Shown one piece after another: positions 17,224-25,650 of a stretch of 64,000 nt of DNA. The position numbers and the translations under genes were made by a program. The DNA comes from Erythrobacter ramosus (GTDB taxonomy: Bacteria > Pseudomonadota > Alphaproteobacteria > Sphingomonadales > Sphingomonadaceae). Positions within the stretch are counted from its first letter, which is position 1. Each line of letters starts with the position of its first letter. The stretch spans positions 744,001 through 808,000 of the forward strand of contig NZ_WTYB01000002.1 in assembly GCF_009828055.1 (NCBI RefSeq), given 5' to 3'. Below the pieces are notes generated by a model. The model did no database searches. It was not told where the DNA came from and was given only the letters and a program-made list of their open reading frames with translations.

Positions 17224-18182
17224 GCCGCGATATCCGCCGACGCCGCGTCAGGATCAGGCAAGAACAGATCCTCGGCCCGCGCCGCCTCGCGGTGAGCGAC
17301 CAGATCCATCCGGCTCCACCGAAATTCATGGACCAGCTCGCGCAGCTTGCCCGCCATCTTGCCCAGCCCCGTATAGTGCCGGAAGCGGGAGCGCAGCGGC
17401 GCGTGTCCGACGCGCGGCTGATCGGGATCAACCTCCCACGGGTGGAAATAGAACACCGCCGGGCGGCCATCGGAGCGGTTGACCTGCCGGATCGCCCAGC
17501 GCGAAAAGCCGTAAGGCAGCACGCGGAAGAACCCGCCGCCGCCTGCCGCCACGCGCCGCCCGCCCAGCATCGCGGTGGTCACCGGAAGCTCTACCATCGG
17601 CGACCACGGCAGCGGCTTGAAGGCAAAGCGCGGCGCTTCGGGCCAGCCATAATGGTCATGGGCCACCGGGGCGACGCTGGAGGAATAGACATAGCCCTGC
17701 TCGGCCAGCTCGGCGAACGCCCATGGGGTGCGGCTGTCGATCGAGAAGCTCGGCGCGCGGTAGCCGGTGACTGCCACGCCCGAACAATCCTCAATGATGG
17801 TGCGCGCCTTGCGGATGTCCTCGGCAAAGCCCGCACGATCCATGGTGAACACCCGCGCATGGTCATAGCCGTGGCTAGCGAGTTCATGGCCTGCGTCAGC
17901 GATGCGGCGGACCATGTTGGGGTGGCGTTTGGCCACCCAGCCCAGCGTGAAGAAGGTCGCGCTGACATCGGCTTCGGCGAACAGATCAATCACGCGGTAG
18001 ACATTGTCTTCGACGCGGGTCTTGATGCTGTCCCACTCGCCGCGGGCGATGACGTTCTCGAAGGCGCCGACCTGGAACCAGTCTTCGACATCGACCGACA
18101 GGCCGTTCACGATGCCCTGCGCAGCGCCAAGACTGGCGCCGGTTGCAAGCCGTTCAGAGAGAGGCTGAAAGGGGGCGTTCAT
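17220..18182 (-). CDS. Polysaccharide deacetylase, XrtA/PEP-CTERM-associated (NodB homology, CE4)
   Basis: A predicted zinc-dependent deacetylase for N-acetyl groups on the exopolysaccharide. I start it at ATG 18182 (MNAPFQPLSERL, 320 aa), 4 bp after the ATPase stop; the frame from 18218 would overlap that gene. NodB motifs are present: NGLSVDVEDWFQV (catalytic and metal Asp), HELASHGYDHARVF (two metal His), YRAPSFSID and FYFHPWEVDPDQPR. The SVDVEDW variant of motif 1 and the long C-terminal part with RFRHYTGLGKM are typical of the TIGR03006-type exosortase-associated subgroup. No signal peptide is evident, which is usual for this subgroup. Confidence 0.92.
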   Translation of the reverse strand: MNAPFQPLSERLATGASLGAAQGIVNGLSVDVEDWFQVGAFENVIARGEWDSIKTRVEDNVYRVIDLFAEADVSATFFTLGWVAKRHPNMVRRIADAGHELASHGYDHARVFTMDRAGFAEDIRKARTIIEDCSGVAVTGYRAPSFSIDSRTPWAFAELAEQGYVYSSSVAPVAHDHYGWPEAPRFAFKPLPWSPMVELPVTTAMLGGRRVAAGGGGFFRVLPYGFSRWAIRQVNRSDGRPAVFYFHPWEVDPDQPRVGHAPLRSRFRHYTGLGKMAGKLRELVHEFRWSRMDLVAHREAARAEDLFLPDPDAASADIAA

Positions 18183-18186
18183 GGCG

Positions 18187-19359
18187 TCACGCCGCCTCGC
18201 GCGACGAGTCTTCCTCAAGCCACTCGATCAGCATGGTGAGCACATGGCGGAAGGATTGCTCCTGCTCTTCGAGCCGAGCTTCGATCCGCTCGAGCGCGGT
18301 GGCAAAGCGGGCCTCGGCGATGCGGGCTTCCTCGGGCGAAAGCGCTTCGCCGTCGGCACCCTGACCCATCCCGGCGGCCTGCAATTCGCTGATCGCGGCT
18401 TCAAGCTCGGCAGTGCGCGCGTCACGTTCAGCCAGCAGCGCGGCGACTTCGGTTGCGGGCAGGCTGCCCTGCGCGACTGGAGCGGCAGGCTGAGGCGCAG
18501 CGGCGGGTGCGGAGCGCAGATCGCTCGCGCCGCGTGCGCCGCGGTTCTGGTCCGCCGCCATTTCGGCGATCACATCGTCGAGCATGGCGAGGCTTAGGGT
18601 ATCGCACTCCTCGATAGCGCCCAGCAGCAACAGGCGGTTCATCACCTGATTGACCCGGCGCGGAATTCCGCCGGTGTGGCGATAGAGGCTCTCGAGCAAC
18701 CCGGCATCGAACATCGGCCGATTGTCCCACCCGACATGGCCGAGCCGGTGGCGCACGTAATGTTCGACCTCACCCGCATCCAAGGCTTCGAGGTGGTGTG
18801 AGGCGATGATCCGCTGGCGCAGCTGCTCCAGCCCCGGATGATGCGCGACCATGCGGCGGAACTCGGGCTGGCCGAGAAGCAGGCTTTGCAGCAAAGGATG
18901 CGCGCCGAGCTGGAAGTTGGACAGCATCCGCAGCTCTTCCAGCGCGGTCAGCTCAAGGTTCTGACACTCGTCGACCACCAGCAGGCAGCGGCGGCCCGCG
19001 CGCGCTTCGTCCTGGAGGAAGCGCTCAATCGCGCCCAGCGCCCCGGCCTTGTCCTGCCCCTCGACATGCAGACCAAACGCCTGCGCCACCACATGGACGA
19101 CCTCGGCCCCGTCGAGCGCTGAGGTGACGATCTGCGCCACAGTCAGCGCCGCCGGATCAATCCGCTCCATCAGATGGGCCACGAGCGTCGATTTGCCCGC
19201 GCCGACCTCGCCGGTGATGACGATGAAGCCCTCACCCTGCGCCAGGCCATAGCCGAGATAGCTCATCGCCTTCTTGTGGCTGGTGCTCTCAAAATAGAAC
19301 TGCGGGTCGGGGGTGAGCTGGAAGGGTCGCCCGCTGAAGCCGTAGAATTGTTCGTACAT
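18187..19359 (-). CDS. AAA ATPase, XrtA/PEP-CTERM-associated (ExeA-like secretion ATPase)
   Basis: An ExeA/GspA-type AAA ATPase always found near exosortase A; its exact role in polymer export or protein sorting is not established. It has 390 aa. The N-terminal signature MYEQFYGFSGRPFQLTPDPQ is diagnostic. Walker A is TGEVGAGKST (49-58), Walker B LLVVDECQN (Asp130, Glu131), with sensor LSNFQLG and the arginine finger area GGIPRRVNQ. The last 90 residues (about 300-390) are rich in Glu, Ala, Leu and Arg and predict a coiled coil. It follows the outer-membrane protein gene by 15 bp. Confidence 0.92.
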   Translation of the reverse strand: MYEQFYGFSGRPFQLTPDPQFYFESTSHKKAMSYLGYGLAQGEGFIVITGEVGAGKSTLVAHLMERIDPAALTVAQIVTSALDGAEVVHVVAQAFGLHVEGQDKAGALGAIERFLQDEARAGRRCLLVVDECQNLELTALEELRMLSNFQLGAHPLLQSLLLGQPEFRRMVAHHPGLEQLRQRIIASHHLEALDAGEVEHYVRHRLGHVGWDNRPMFDAGLLESLYRHTGGIPRRVNQVMNRLLLLGAIEECDTLSLAMLDDVIAEMAADQNRGARGASDLRSAPAAAPQPAAPVAQGSLPATEVAALLAERDARTAELEAAISELQAAGMGQGADGEALSPEEARIAEARFATALERIEARLEEQEQSFRHVLTMLIEWLEEDSSREAA

Positions 19360-19374
19360 GAGCCGCTTATCCCG

Positions 19375-21039
19375 TCAGAAATTGTAGCGCAGGCCAACCA
19401 GCGCGGTGGCAAAGGCGAAGTCCTGGGCGGTGAATTCGCTGTCGAAGTAATCGACCGCAATCGCTGCCCGGCCCACAAGCCGCTGGGTGATTGACTGGTT
19501 GTAGGCCGCCGAAGCGCCCATCGCCGTCACGTCATTGTTGTTACCGGCCGCGTTGAACCAGTTGACGTAGGCATTGGTGGTGATGTTCGCATCCTGCCCG
19601 ATCTGGCGAGTGAGACCGCCGATCACGTAGTAGCTTTCATCCGTCAGCCCGTTCACCGGTGCGAGCACTGTCCCGGCCGCAGCGATGAAGGTGCGCCGGT
19701 CATAGCCTGCGCCCAGCGCTGCCACGGTGCGGCCCATTGTGCGCTGGTACGAAGCGCGAACCCCGCGCCCGCGGAACGCTGCCGATCGGGTCGAGCCGAC
19801 GCCGCCGATCAGCGCTTGCCCTTCGGTGCCGCTCACTAGCCCGCCGAAATCACCCGTTACCGGGTTGCGGATCGCTTCGAAATCGCTCGAAAGACCCGCC
19901 AGCGCGTTGTTGAGCGTCCCGCCGACGCCGCTCACCCCGTCATAGGCCGCCACGGCAAAGGCGCTGCGCTGGCTGGGGACGTAGGTGAAGGTACCGTAAT
20001 AGGTGGTGGAATCGTACCGCCGCCCGACCGACGCCTGAAGGCTGGTGCGCGAGGACGGCCGCCACAGCACGCCGACATCCCACAGCAGGCCGTCGACATC
20101 GAAGGCGATCCGGCGCGGGGCGTTGGGATCGGTGACAAAGCGGCCATCGGAGCCAATCACCGGCACGCCATTGGCATCGCGCACGGCATCGCGGCTCGAA
20201 ATCTCGACATCCTCGTAACCCGCGCCCGCCACCAGAGCGAGCGTGCGCGACACCGGCAAGGTCACATCACCGCGCACAAACAGATCGCGGACCCGCTGAT
20301 CGAGATTGCCGATATCTTCCTGAAAGCCGCCCGCTGTCACGGCAAGGCCGACCGGCAGAACTTCGCCCGGACTTACCCCAGCACGCAGCTGGCCGAGATA
20401 GGTCACGCTGTCATCGAACACATCGATGGTGTTGCCCGCTTGCGTGACCAGCGCATCATCGGCCTCGAACCTGTTGTACCCGACGCGCGCCACGCCCTGC
20501 ACATCGACGTCGCCGACGCGGGTGTTGAGGCTCGGCCCAGCGTAGAAGCTGTAGATCCGGCTTTCGGCATCTTCACGCACCAGCGGGTTGGCGGTGGTGC
20601 CGCCGCCCGCGTCGATCCGGCTGCGCGAGGCAAGCGCGCCCGCTTCCAAGCTCAGCGTATTCGGTACCAGCGCCAGCGTGCCGCGTGCGACCCCGCTGAT
20701 GGTGTTGGTGTCGACGCTGTCATCGCCGTAGCCGATATTGCGTTCATAACGGACAGAGACAGCCGCACCGCTGTTGCGGCCCTGCACGTTGATATCCACG
20801 CCCACCGCAACCTGCGTGAAGGTGACGACATCATCGCCGGGGCTCAGCTCAGCCGAGACGATCTGACCGACCTCGATATAGGGCTGTACCACGCGGTTGC
20901 CGCGCTGGCCGGGGGTGTCGCCCCCCTGTCCTTGACCTTGGCCGGATCCCTGACCTTGGGCCTGAGCGTAAGCCGGATTGGCAGCCGCGGCGATCAAGCC
21001 AGCGGCCAGCAATGCGGCTGCGAATGAGCGGGCACGCAT
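19375..21039 (-). CDS. Beta-barrel outer-membrane protein, XrtA/PEP-CTERM-associated (TIGR03016-like)
   Basis: A predicted outer-membrane barrel, a candidate secretion channel or docking protein for the exosortase-associated polysaccharide. It has 554 aa. The signal peptide ends near NPAYA/QAQG (about 26). The mature N-terminus is a low-complexity Gly-Gln stretch (QAQGQGSGQGQGQGG, about 26-40). After it come many alternating aromatic/polar strands, and the chain ends in VGLRYNF with a terminal Phe, the usual BAM recognition end. Position between kinase and ATPase matches the order seen in other type 1 loci. No enzymatic motif is visible. Confidence 0.87.
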   Translation of the reverse strand: MRARSFAAALLAAGLIAAAANPAYAQAQGQGSGQGQGQGGDTPGQRGNRVVQPYIEVGQIVSAELSPGDDVVTFTQVAVGVDINVQGRNSGAAVSVRYERNIGYGDDSVDTNTISGVARGTLALVPNTLSLEAGALASRSRIDAGGGTTANPLVREDAESRIYSFYAGPSLNTRVGDVDVQGVARVGYNRFEADDALVTQAGNTIDVFDDSVTYLGQLRAGVSPGEVLPVGLAVTAGGFQEDIGNLDQRVRDLFVRGDVTLPVSRTLALVAGAGYEDVEISSRDAVRDANGVPVIGSDGRFVTDPNAPRRIAFDVDGLLWDVGVLWRPSSRTSLQASVGRRYDSTTYYGTFTYVPSQRSAFAVAAYDGVSGVGGTLNNALAGLSSDFEAIRNPVTGDFGGLVSGTEGQALIGGVGSTRSAAFRGRGVRASYQRTMGRTVAALGAGYDRRTFIAAAGTVLAPVNGLTDESYYVIGGLTRQIGQDANITTNAYVNWFNAAGNNNDVTAMGASAAYNQSITQRLVGRAAIAVDYFDSEFTAQDFAFATALVGLRYNF

Positions 21040-21041
21040 CT

Positions 21042-22031
21042 CTATTTCCCCTTGGTGCCATACGTGCCGAAGCGCCGCCCCGAAGGGCTGTAGCGCGCGG
21101 CATTCAGAAGCAGTTTGATATCGCCGCAGGCCGACAACAGCTGCTGCGCGTCTTCCAGAGCGGCGCGGCTGGTTTCGTCTGCGCGCACGACCAGCAGCGC
21201 TTGCCCGACATGCTGGGCAAGCTCGGCAGCGGGCGAGGCGGCAAGCGCGGGCGGCGTGTCGAAAATCACGATCCGGTCCGGCGCACCCTGTGTCAGCCGG
21301 TCGAGCACTTCGCCGGTGCGCGCACTGGCCAGGTATTCGGCATCGAGCGAAGTCGCTGTGCCCGCAGGCAGGACGAACAGGCCTTCGATGTCGGTGCGGA
21401 TCACAAGGCTTTCTGGCCGGATCGACGGATCGGCGAGCGCATCCATCAGGCCTTGCTCGACATCGATGCCGAGGCGCAGCGCCACCGAAGGCTTGACCAC
21501 ATCGGCATCGACCAGCAGCACCTCAAGCCCGCGCTCAGCAGCGAGCGCGATGGCGAGGTTGGTGGCGCAATAGGTCTTGCCCTCGCCCGGATGGGGCGAA
21601 CACACGAGAATGCGGCGGGCGAGCGGGCTGGCGCCCGCACGGGCATCGGCGAGCAGCTCGCGCTTGACGATGCGGAATTCTTCAAGAAGTCCGGTGACCG
21701 GGTCTTCCGGCACGATCAAACCACCATCGCGCAAATGCTCGCGGTCGATGTGGACAAGCGGCCCGCCAAAGGCGACGGCACGCGGCGCTTCGGGCTGAGG
21801 CGCAGCAGGAGCCGCGACAGGCTCGGGCTTGGCGAAAGCCACCGGCTGCGGCGCGACGGGCGCCTGCGGTGCGGGCTGCGGAGCAGGCGCGCGGCGCAGT
21901 GCTTCTGGCACCGACGGAACCGGCGGCACGGGTGGCGTTCGCACCGGGCCTAGCCCGAACGCAGCGTCAGCGCGCTCGAACAGCGATGCCGGCCGTGCGC
22001 CTTCGCGGTTGATCTTCCCCTGATCGGTCAT
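21042..22031 (-). CDS. Tyrosine autokinase / chain-length regulator ATPase, XrtA-associated (CpsD/CapB/BY-kinase family)
   Basis: A cytoplasmic BY-kinase-like P-loop protein expected to pair with the upstream Wzz-type membrane protein and regulate polysaccharide length and export. It has 329 aa. The N-terminal 90 residues are Pro/Ala-rich and probably disordered. Walker A is CSPHPGEGKTYCAT (145-153), Walker A' VLLVDADVVKPS (171-182) and Walker B RIVIFDTPPALA. The C-terminus carries only two tyrosines, Tyr314 and Tyr324 (ARYSPSGRRFGTYGTKGK), a minimal version of the tyrosine cluster that BY-kinases autophosphorylate. It starts 16 bp after the chain-length gene. Confidence 0.9.
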   Translation of the reverse strand: MTDQGKINREGARPASLFERADAAFGLGPVRTPPVPPVPSVPEALRRAPAPQPAPQAPVAPQPVAFAKPEPVAAPAAPQPEAPRAVAFGGPLVHIDREHLRDGGLIVPEDPVTGLLEEFRIVKRELLADARAGASPLARRILVCSPHPGEGKTYCATNLAIALAAERGLEVLLVDADVVKPSVALRLGIDVEQGLMDALADPSIRPESLVIRTDIEGLFVLPAGTATSLDAEYLASARTGEVLDRLTQGAPDRIVIFDTPPALAASPAAELAQHVGQALLVVRADETSRAALEDAQQLLSACGDIKLLLNAARYSPSGRRFGTYGTKGK

Positions 22032-22047
22032 GCTTCGGCTCCCATCC

Positions 22048-23568
22048 TCACGCTATCGACCCTATCGAGACGACCTCGATGGCGAGAAGGATCACAAACA
22101 TCATGCCAAGCCCTGCGCAGGCTCCGGCGAACTGCATCAACCGGCGGCGTTCGATCGCGCGTGCGGCGTCTGATACGGTCAGCGAAATCGAGCCGATGAC
22201 CGGCAGATCGAAGGTGCGCTCCAGCTTCTGCGGCGTGGCGAAGCTCGATTTGAGCTGTGCCAGCGCATAGGCCGCTGCGACCCCTGCCCCGATCCCGACG
22301 ATCAGCACGCCGAACAGCAGCAGCGGACGATTGGGCGCGGCAGGCTTTTGCGGCACGCCGGGCTGCTGGATGATATCGAACCGGAACTGGCTGGCCTTGT
22401 CCTCGACCTTGCCGCGCGTGCGCAGCGCCTCACGATCTTGCAGCAGCTTTTCGTAATTCTGGCGCAGGACGTCGTAATCGCGGCTGATGCGGTTGGCTTC
22501 GGCGGCGACCGCCGGTTCGCTCGCCTGACTCGCCATCAACGCGGCAAAGTTGCTTTGCAGCGCAGCACGGCGGGCCTGGAGGGCTTCGACGGTGGCCTGA
22601 CGCTCACTCTTGATCGCGATCAGCGAGGCATAGGCCGGGTTCGGCGTGCCGCCCGCATCATCGCCCGCAGCCGCAGCCTGCCGCGCAAGGATCGCAACCT
22701 GCTTGGTGGTCGAGACGACATCGGGGTGGCTGTCGGTCAACCCGCGTGAGCGCAATTCGGCCAGTTGGGTCTGCGCCTGCTGCAAGGCGGCGCGCGGGCC
22801 GGTCGCCTGCGGCCCACCGGCAATCGTGCGCGGCGTGGCCGCCATCTGCGACGAGATCGCCGCGAGGCCGCTTTCCGCCGCTGCCAGATCGGCATCGACA
22901 TTGCGCACTTCGGTGCGGGCCTGCTGGACCTTGGTGGACAGGCTATCCGAGCCGCCGACCAGATCGGGATATTGCGCTTCGAACGCCAGACGGCGCTGTT
23001 CGGCCTGCTCGAGTTCGAGCTTGCGCTCGTCGAGCTGGCGGTCGAGATCGCCAATCGCGGTGCTGATCCCGGTGCGGTTGCCGATCACATGCTCTTCGCG
23101 CAGGATGTCGAGCAGCTTCTGCACCACATCGCGCGCCAGCACGGCGTTCTCGGCATCGGACAGATCACCCCGGCCAATGGCGGCGGTGATTTCGAACAGG
23201 TTATCCTGCTCGCTGGTGACGGTAACCTTCTTCTCCAGCTCGCCGATCATCGAATCCAGCGCGCCGCGTTCGGTGATGCCTTCGCCCAACCGGGTCGAGG
23301 TGATGACCTTTTCGAGGTTCTTGGCGCTCGACAGCGTTTGCCGCACGCGCATGATCTCTTCCTTGCCGTCCCCGGCAATGCCGAGCTGCTTGGAGAGCAC
23401 ATCCTGCACGTCAACATAGACGCGCGCCTTGGATTCGTAGCTGTTGGGGATCATGCTGACCACCAGCCACCCCAGCACGCACACGCCCCAGGCGGTCGCA
23501 ATCGCCATCCAGCGCCGGTGCCATACCGACCACAGTGCCGCGCGCAGTTCGTCGAAGATCTCGCTCAT
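22048..23568 (-). CDS. Polysaccharide chain-length determinant protein, XrtA-associated (Wzz/GNVR)
   Basis: An inner-membrane co-polymerase that sets polysaccharide length and activates the partner kinase. It has 506 aa. N-terminal membrane segment at about 21-41 (TAWGVCVLGWLVVSM), a long periplasmic region with coiled-coil heptads (QLDERKLELEQAEQRRLAFE), a GNVR-type segment ending in IIQQPGVPQKPAAPNRP and a second membrane segment right after it (LLLFGVLIVGIGAGVAAAY). A third hydrophobic stretch lies at the C-terminus. The PxxPxxPxRP motif before the second segment is the classic Wzz signature. It lies 15 bp after the export lipoprotein gene. Confidence 0.91.
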   Translation of the reverse strand: MSEIFDELRAALWSVWHRRWMAIATAWGVCVLGWLVVSMIPNSYESKARVYVDVQDVLSKQLGIAGDGKEEIMRVRQTLSSAKNLEKVITSTRLGEGITERGALDSMIGELEKKVTVTSEQDNLFEITAAIGRGDLSDAENAVLARDVVQKLLDILREEHVIGNRTGISTAIGDLDRQLDERKLELEQAEQRRLAFEAQYPDLVGGSDSLSTKVQQARTEVRNVDADLAAAESGLAAISSQMAATPRTIAGGPQATGPRAALQQAQTQLAELRSRGLTDSHPDVVSTTKQVAILARQAAAAGDDAGGTPNPAYASLIAIKSERQATVEALQARRAALQSNFAALMASQASEPAVAAEANRISRDYDVLRQNYEKLLQDREALRTRGKVEDKASQFRFDIIQQPGVPQKPAAPNRPLLLFGVLIVGIGAGVAAAYALAQLKSSFATPQKLERTFDLPVIGSISLTVSDAARAIERRRLMQFAGACAGLGMMFVILLAIEVVSIGSIA

Positions 23569-23583
23569 CCCCCGGCGCGCCCC

Positions 23584-24225
23584 TTAGAACCGGCTCTCGG
23601 GGATGATGATTGTGTCACCCGGCTTGAGCATCACGTTCGCCGTCGAATCGCCCTTGCGGATCAGGTCCGACAACCGCAGCCGGTATTCGACCTGGGTGCC
23701 GGTCTCATGATCGAGCCGGATCAGCTTGGCGCGGTTGCCAGCGGCAAACTCATTGAGCCCGCCCACCGCGATCATCGCGTCAAGCACGGTCATGTTGGCG
23801 CGGTATGGCAGCGACGCAGGCTGCCCGGTCGCGCCGATGACGCGCACCTGCTGGGTGAAATTACCCTCGGGCGTGTTGACGATCACCGAGACGATCGGCT
23901 GCTCGATATACTTCGCCAGCTCGCCCGCGATGTAATCCTGCAACTGGGTCGCGGTCTTGCCCACGGCCGGGATGTCCTGCACCAGCGGGATCGTCAGCCG
24001 TCCATCGGGGCGCACGCGCACCTTGTCGGCGCTGAGTTCGGGGTTGCGCCAGACGTGGATGGTGATCTCGTCGAGCGGGCCGATGGTGTATTCCTCGGAC
24101 GGGGCGACGCTGCCGTCACCATAGCTGGCCGAGGGCAGTTCCGTGCCTCCGCTAGCGCAGGCCGCCAACAGGGCAGCGCTGACGCCAAGAGCTGCGAGAC
24201 GCATCGGGGGCAGACGGTTCAACAT
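23584..24225 (-). CDS. Polysaccharide export lipoprotein, XrtA-associated (Wza/EpsE-like)
   Basis: A periplasmic/outer-membrane polysaccharide export component. The start is ATG 24225 (MLNRLPPMRLAALGVSA), with AAGGA about 10 bases upstream; the frame continues to 24291 without a credible N-terminus. The lipobox is SAALLAAC with lipidated Cys23. The Poly_export domain begins at SEEYTIGPLDEITIHVW and shows VRPDGRLTIPLVQDI; one SLBB domain follows (QVRVIGATGQPASLPYR). The protein ends at KPGDTIIIPESRF. At 213 aa it lacks the C-terminal transmembrane helix of E. coli Wza, so it belongs to the shorter class that needs a separate outer-membrane partner, plausibly the beta-barrel encoded three genes downstream. 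Confidence 0.92.
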   Translation of the reverse strand: MLNRLPPMRLAALGVSAALLAACASGGTELPSASYGDGSVAPSEEYTIGPLDEITIHVWRNPELSADKVRVRPDGRLTIPLVQDIPAVGKTATQLQDYIAGELAKYIEQPIVSVIVNTPEGNFTQQVRVIGATGQPASLPYRANMTVLDAMIAVGGLNEFAAGNRAKLIRLDHETGTQVEYRLRLSDLIRKGDSTANVMLKPGDTIIIPESRF

Positions 24226-24356
24226 CGGTCGAGGATCCTTGGCCAGTTCTTGCCGGGCGGCGCGTATCAGCGCAGGAGCGACCTGCAACACGGACCGCCC
24301 GGTTATGGGGGTTCTTGTCGCTGGAAATGGTGAACATCTGGTTAGTTATACAGCGC

Positions 24357-24394
24357 CAAATCCGGCCCTATCCCGCGATGGGACAGCGGATTTG
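24357..24394. repeat. Imperfect hairpin between XrtA decarboxylase and export genes
   Basis: Arms CAAATCCG (24357-24364) and CGGATTTG (24387-24394) are perfect. Inside them CTATCCC (24368-24374) pairs with GGGACAG (2480-series, 24380-24386) with one mismatch, a 5-nt loop and a 3-nt bulge. It begins 30 bases after the decarboxylase stop on the minus strand and lies about 130 bases before the export gene start. It could be an attenuator or terminator separating two transcription units, or an operator. No T-run follows. Confidence 0.5.
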
Positions 24395-24423
24395 CGGCGG
24401 TTAACGCAAGTTGTTGTGACGCG

Positions 24424-25650
24424 TCAGACCAGCAGTTCAGCCGCCGGGCCGTGACCGAGGAAGGCACTGGGCGAGGCGGTCGCGCCATAAGCTCCCGCGC
24501 AGAAGACCGCGACCAGATCGCCCACTTCGGCTCGAGGCATCGCGGCATTGTCAGCAAGTCGATCCAGCGGGGTGCACAGACAGCCGACGATGTTGACTTC
24601 CTCGGTCGCCTCAGCCCCGTAACGCGTTGCAATGGCTGACGGATAATTGCGGCGCACCACTGTACCGAAATTGCCTGAGGCAGCGAGCTGGTGATGCAAC
24701 CCGCCGTCCGTCACCAGGTAAGTCACGCCGTGGCTAACCTTGCGGTCAATGATGCGGGTCAGATACACGCCCGCCTCGCCGACGAGGTAGCGCCCGAGTT
24801 CGATGCACAATTCGGTATCCGCGAGCACCGGCGGCAATTCAGCCACACGCTCGGACAAAGCCGCACCCACGCGCGCCAGATCGACCGGGGTGTCGCCCGG
24901 GAAATAGGGAATCCCCAAGCCCCCGCCCATGTTCAGCTTGGGCAGGCCGTGGCCGATCGCGTCGGCAAGTTCAGCGGCCAATTCCAGCACGTTGCCTTGC
25001 GCTTCGATGATCGCGTCTGCGCTGAGCGTCTGGCTGCCGGTGAAGATGTGGAGGCCGCGCCACTCAGCCCCTTCGCCGATCAGGTGTCGGGCAAGATCGG
25101 GCACCCGCTCGGCATCAACGCCGAATTGCTTGGCCCCGCCACCCATCTTCATCCCCGAACCCTTCATTTCGAAGGACGGGTTCACCCGGATCGCGATGCG
25201 CGGTGCCTTGCCGAGCCTCTGGCCGATGGCGACCGCCCGCGCGCCCTCACCCTCGCTTTCGCAATTGAGCGTCACGCCTGCGGCAATCGCGGCCTCCAGT
25301 TCATCGTCGCGCTTGCCCGGCCCGGCAAAGCTGATGCGCCGGGGATCAATCCCTACCGCCACGCACAACGCCAGTTCTCCCGAGGAGGCAATGTCGAAAC
25401 CATCCACAAGCGGCGCCATATGGCCGATCACCGCGAGATGCGGGTTCGCCTTCACCGCATAGTTCAACCCCACCCGCGTCGGCAGCGCCGCGCGCAACTC
25501 CGCCACGCGGGCATCAAGATGCGCGCGCGAATAGACGAACAGCGGGGTGCGCCCCGCCTCGGCCACCAATTCGCTCGCGCGCTTGCCGCCGATGGCGAGT
25601 TCGCCTGCGATCGTCTCGTAACCAGCTGGGATCGGGCCGACGGGCTTCAT
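24424..25650 (-). CDS. PLP-dependent decarboxylase, exosortase A-associated (ornithine/DAP decarboxylase fold)
   Basis: A fold-type III PLP enzyme related to diaminopimelate and ornithine decarboxylases (TIGR03099-like); the substrate in exosortase loci is unknown. It has 408 aa. The Schiff-base lysine is Lys67 (LNYAVKANPHLAV). The phosphate-binding glycine loop is LNMGGGLGIPY and the C-terminal catalytic Cys/Asp are in CLCTPLDRLADN. AGAYGATASPSAFLG closes the active site. It overlaps the ligase stop by 4 bases (ATGA), implying coupled translation with an AMP-forming ligase, so the two probably act on one pathway. It is not the general lysA by context. Confidence 0.9.
   Translation of the reverse strand: MKPVGPIPAGYETIAGELAIGGKRASELVAEAGRTPLFVYSRAHLDARVAELRAALPTRVGLNYAVKANPHLAVIGHMAPLVDGFDIASSGELALCVAVGIDPRRISFAGPGKRDDELEAAIAAGVTLNCESEGEGARAVAIGQRLGKAPRIAIRVNPSFEMKGSGMKMGGGAKQFGVDAERVPDLARHLIGEGAEWRGLHIFTGSQTLSADAIIEAQGNVLELAAELADAIGHGLPKLNMGGGLGIPYFPGDTPVDLARVGAALSERVAELPPVLADTELCIELGRYLVGEAGVYLTRIIDRKVSHGVTYLVTDGGLHHQLAASGNFGTVVRRNYPSAIATRYGAEATEEVNIVGCLCTPLDRLADNAAMPRAEVGDLVAVFCAGAYGATASPSAFLGHGPAAELLV

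Noticed and set aside
22765..24333. 522-codon plus-strand frame across the chain-length and export genes
   Set aside because: Antisense to two well-supported genes, with no recognisable motif and no Shine-Dalgarno.
24424..25650. Housekeeping diaminopimelate decarboxylase (lysA)
   Set aside because: Fold matches, but coupling to an acyl ligase inside the XrtA locus fits the exosortase-associated subfamily better.
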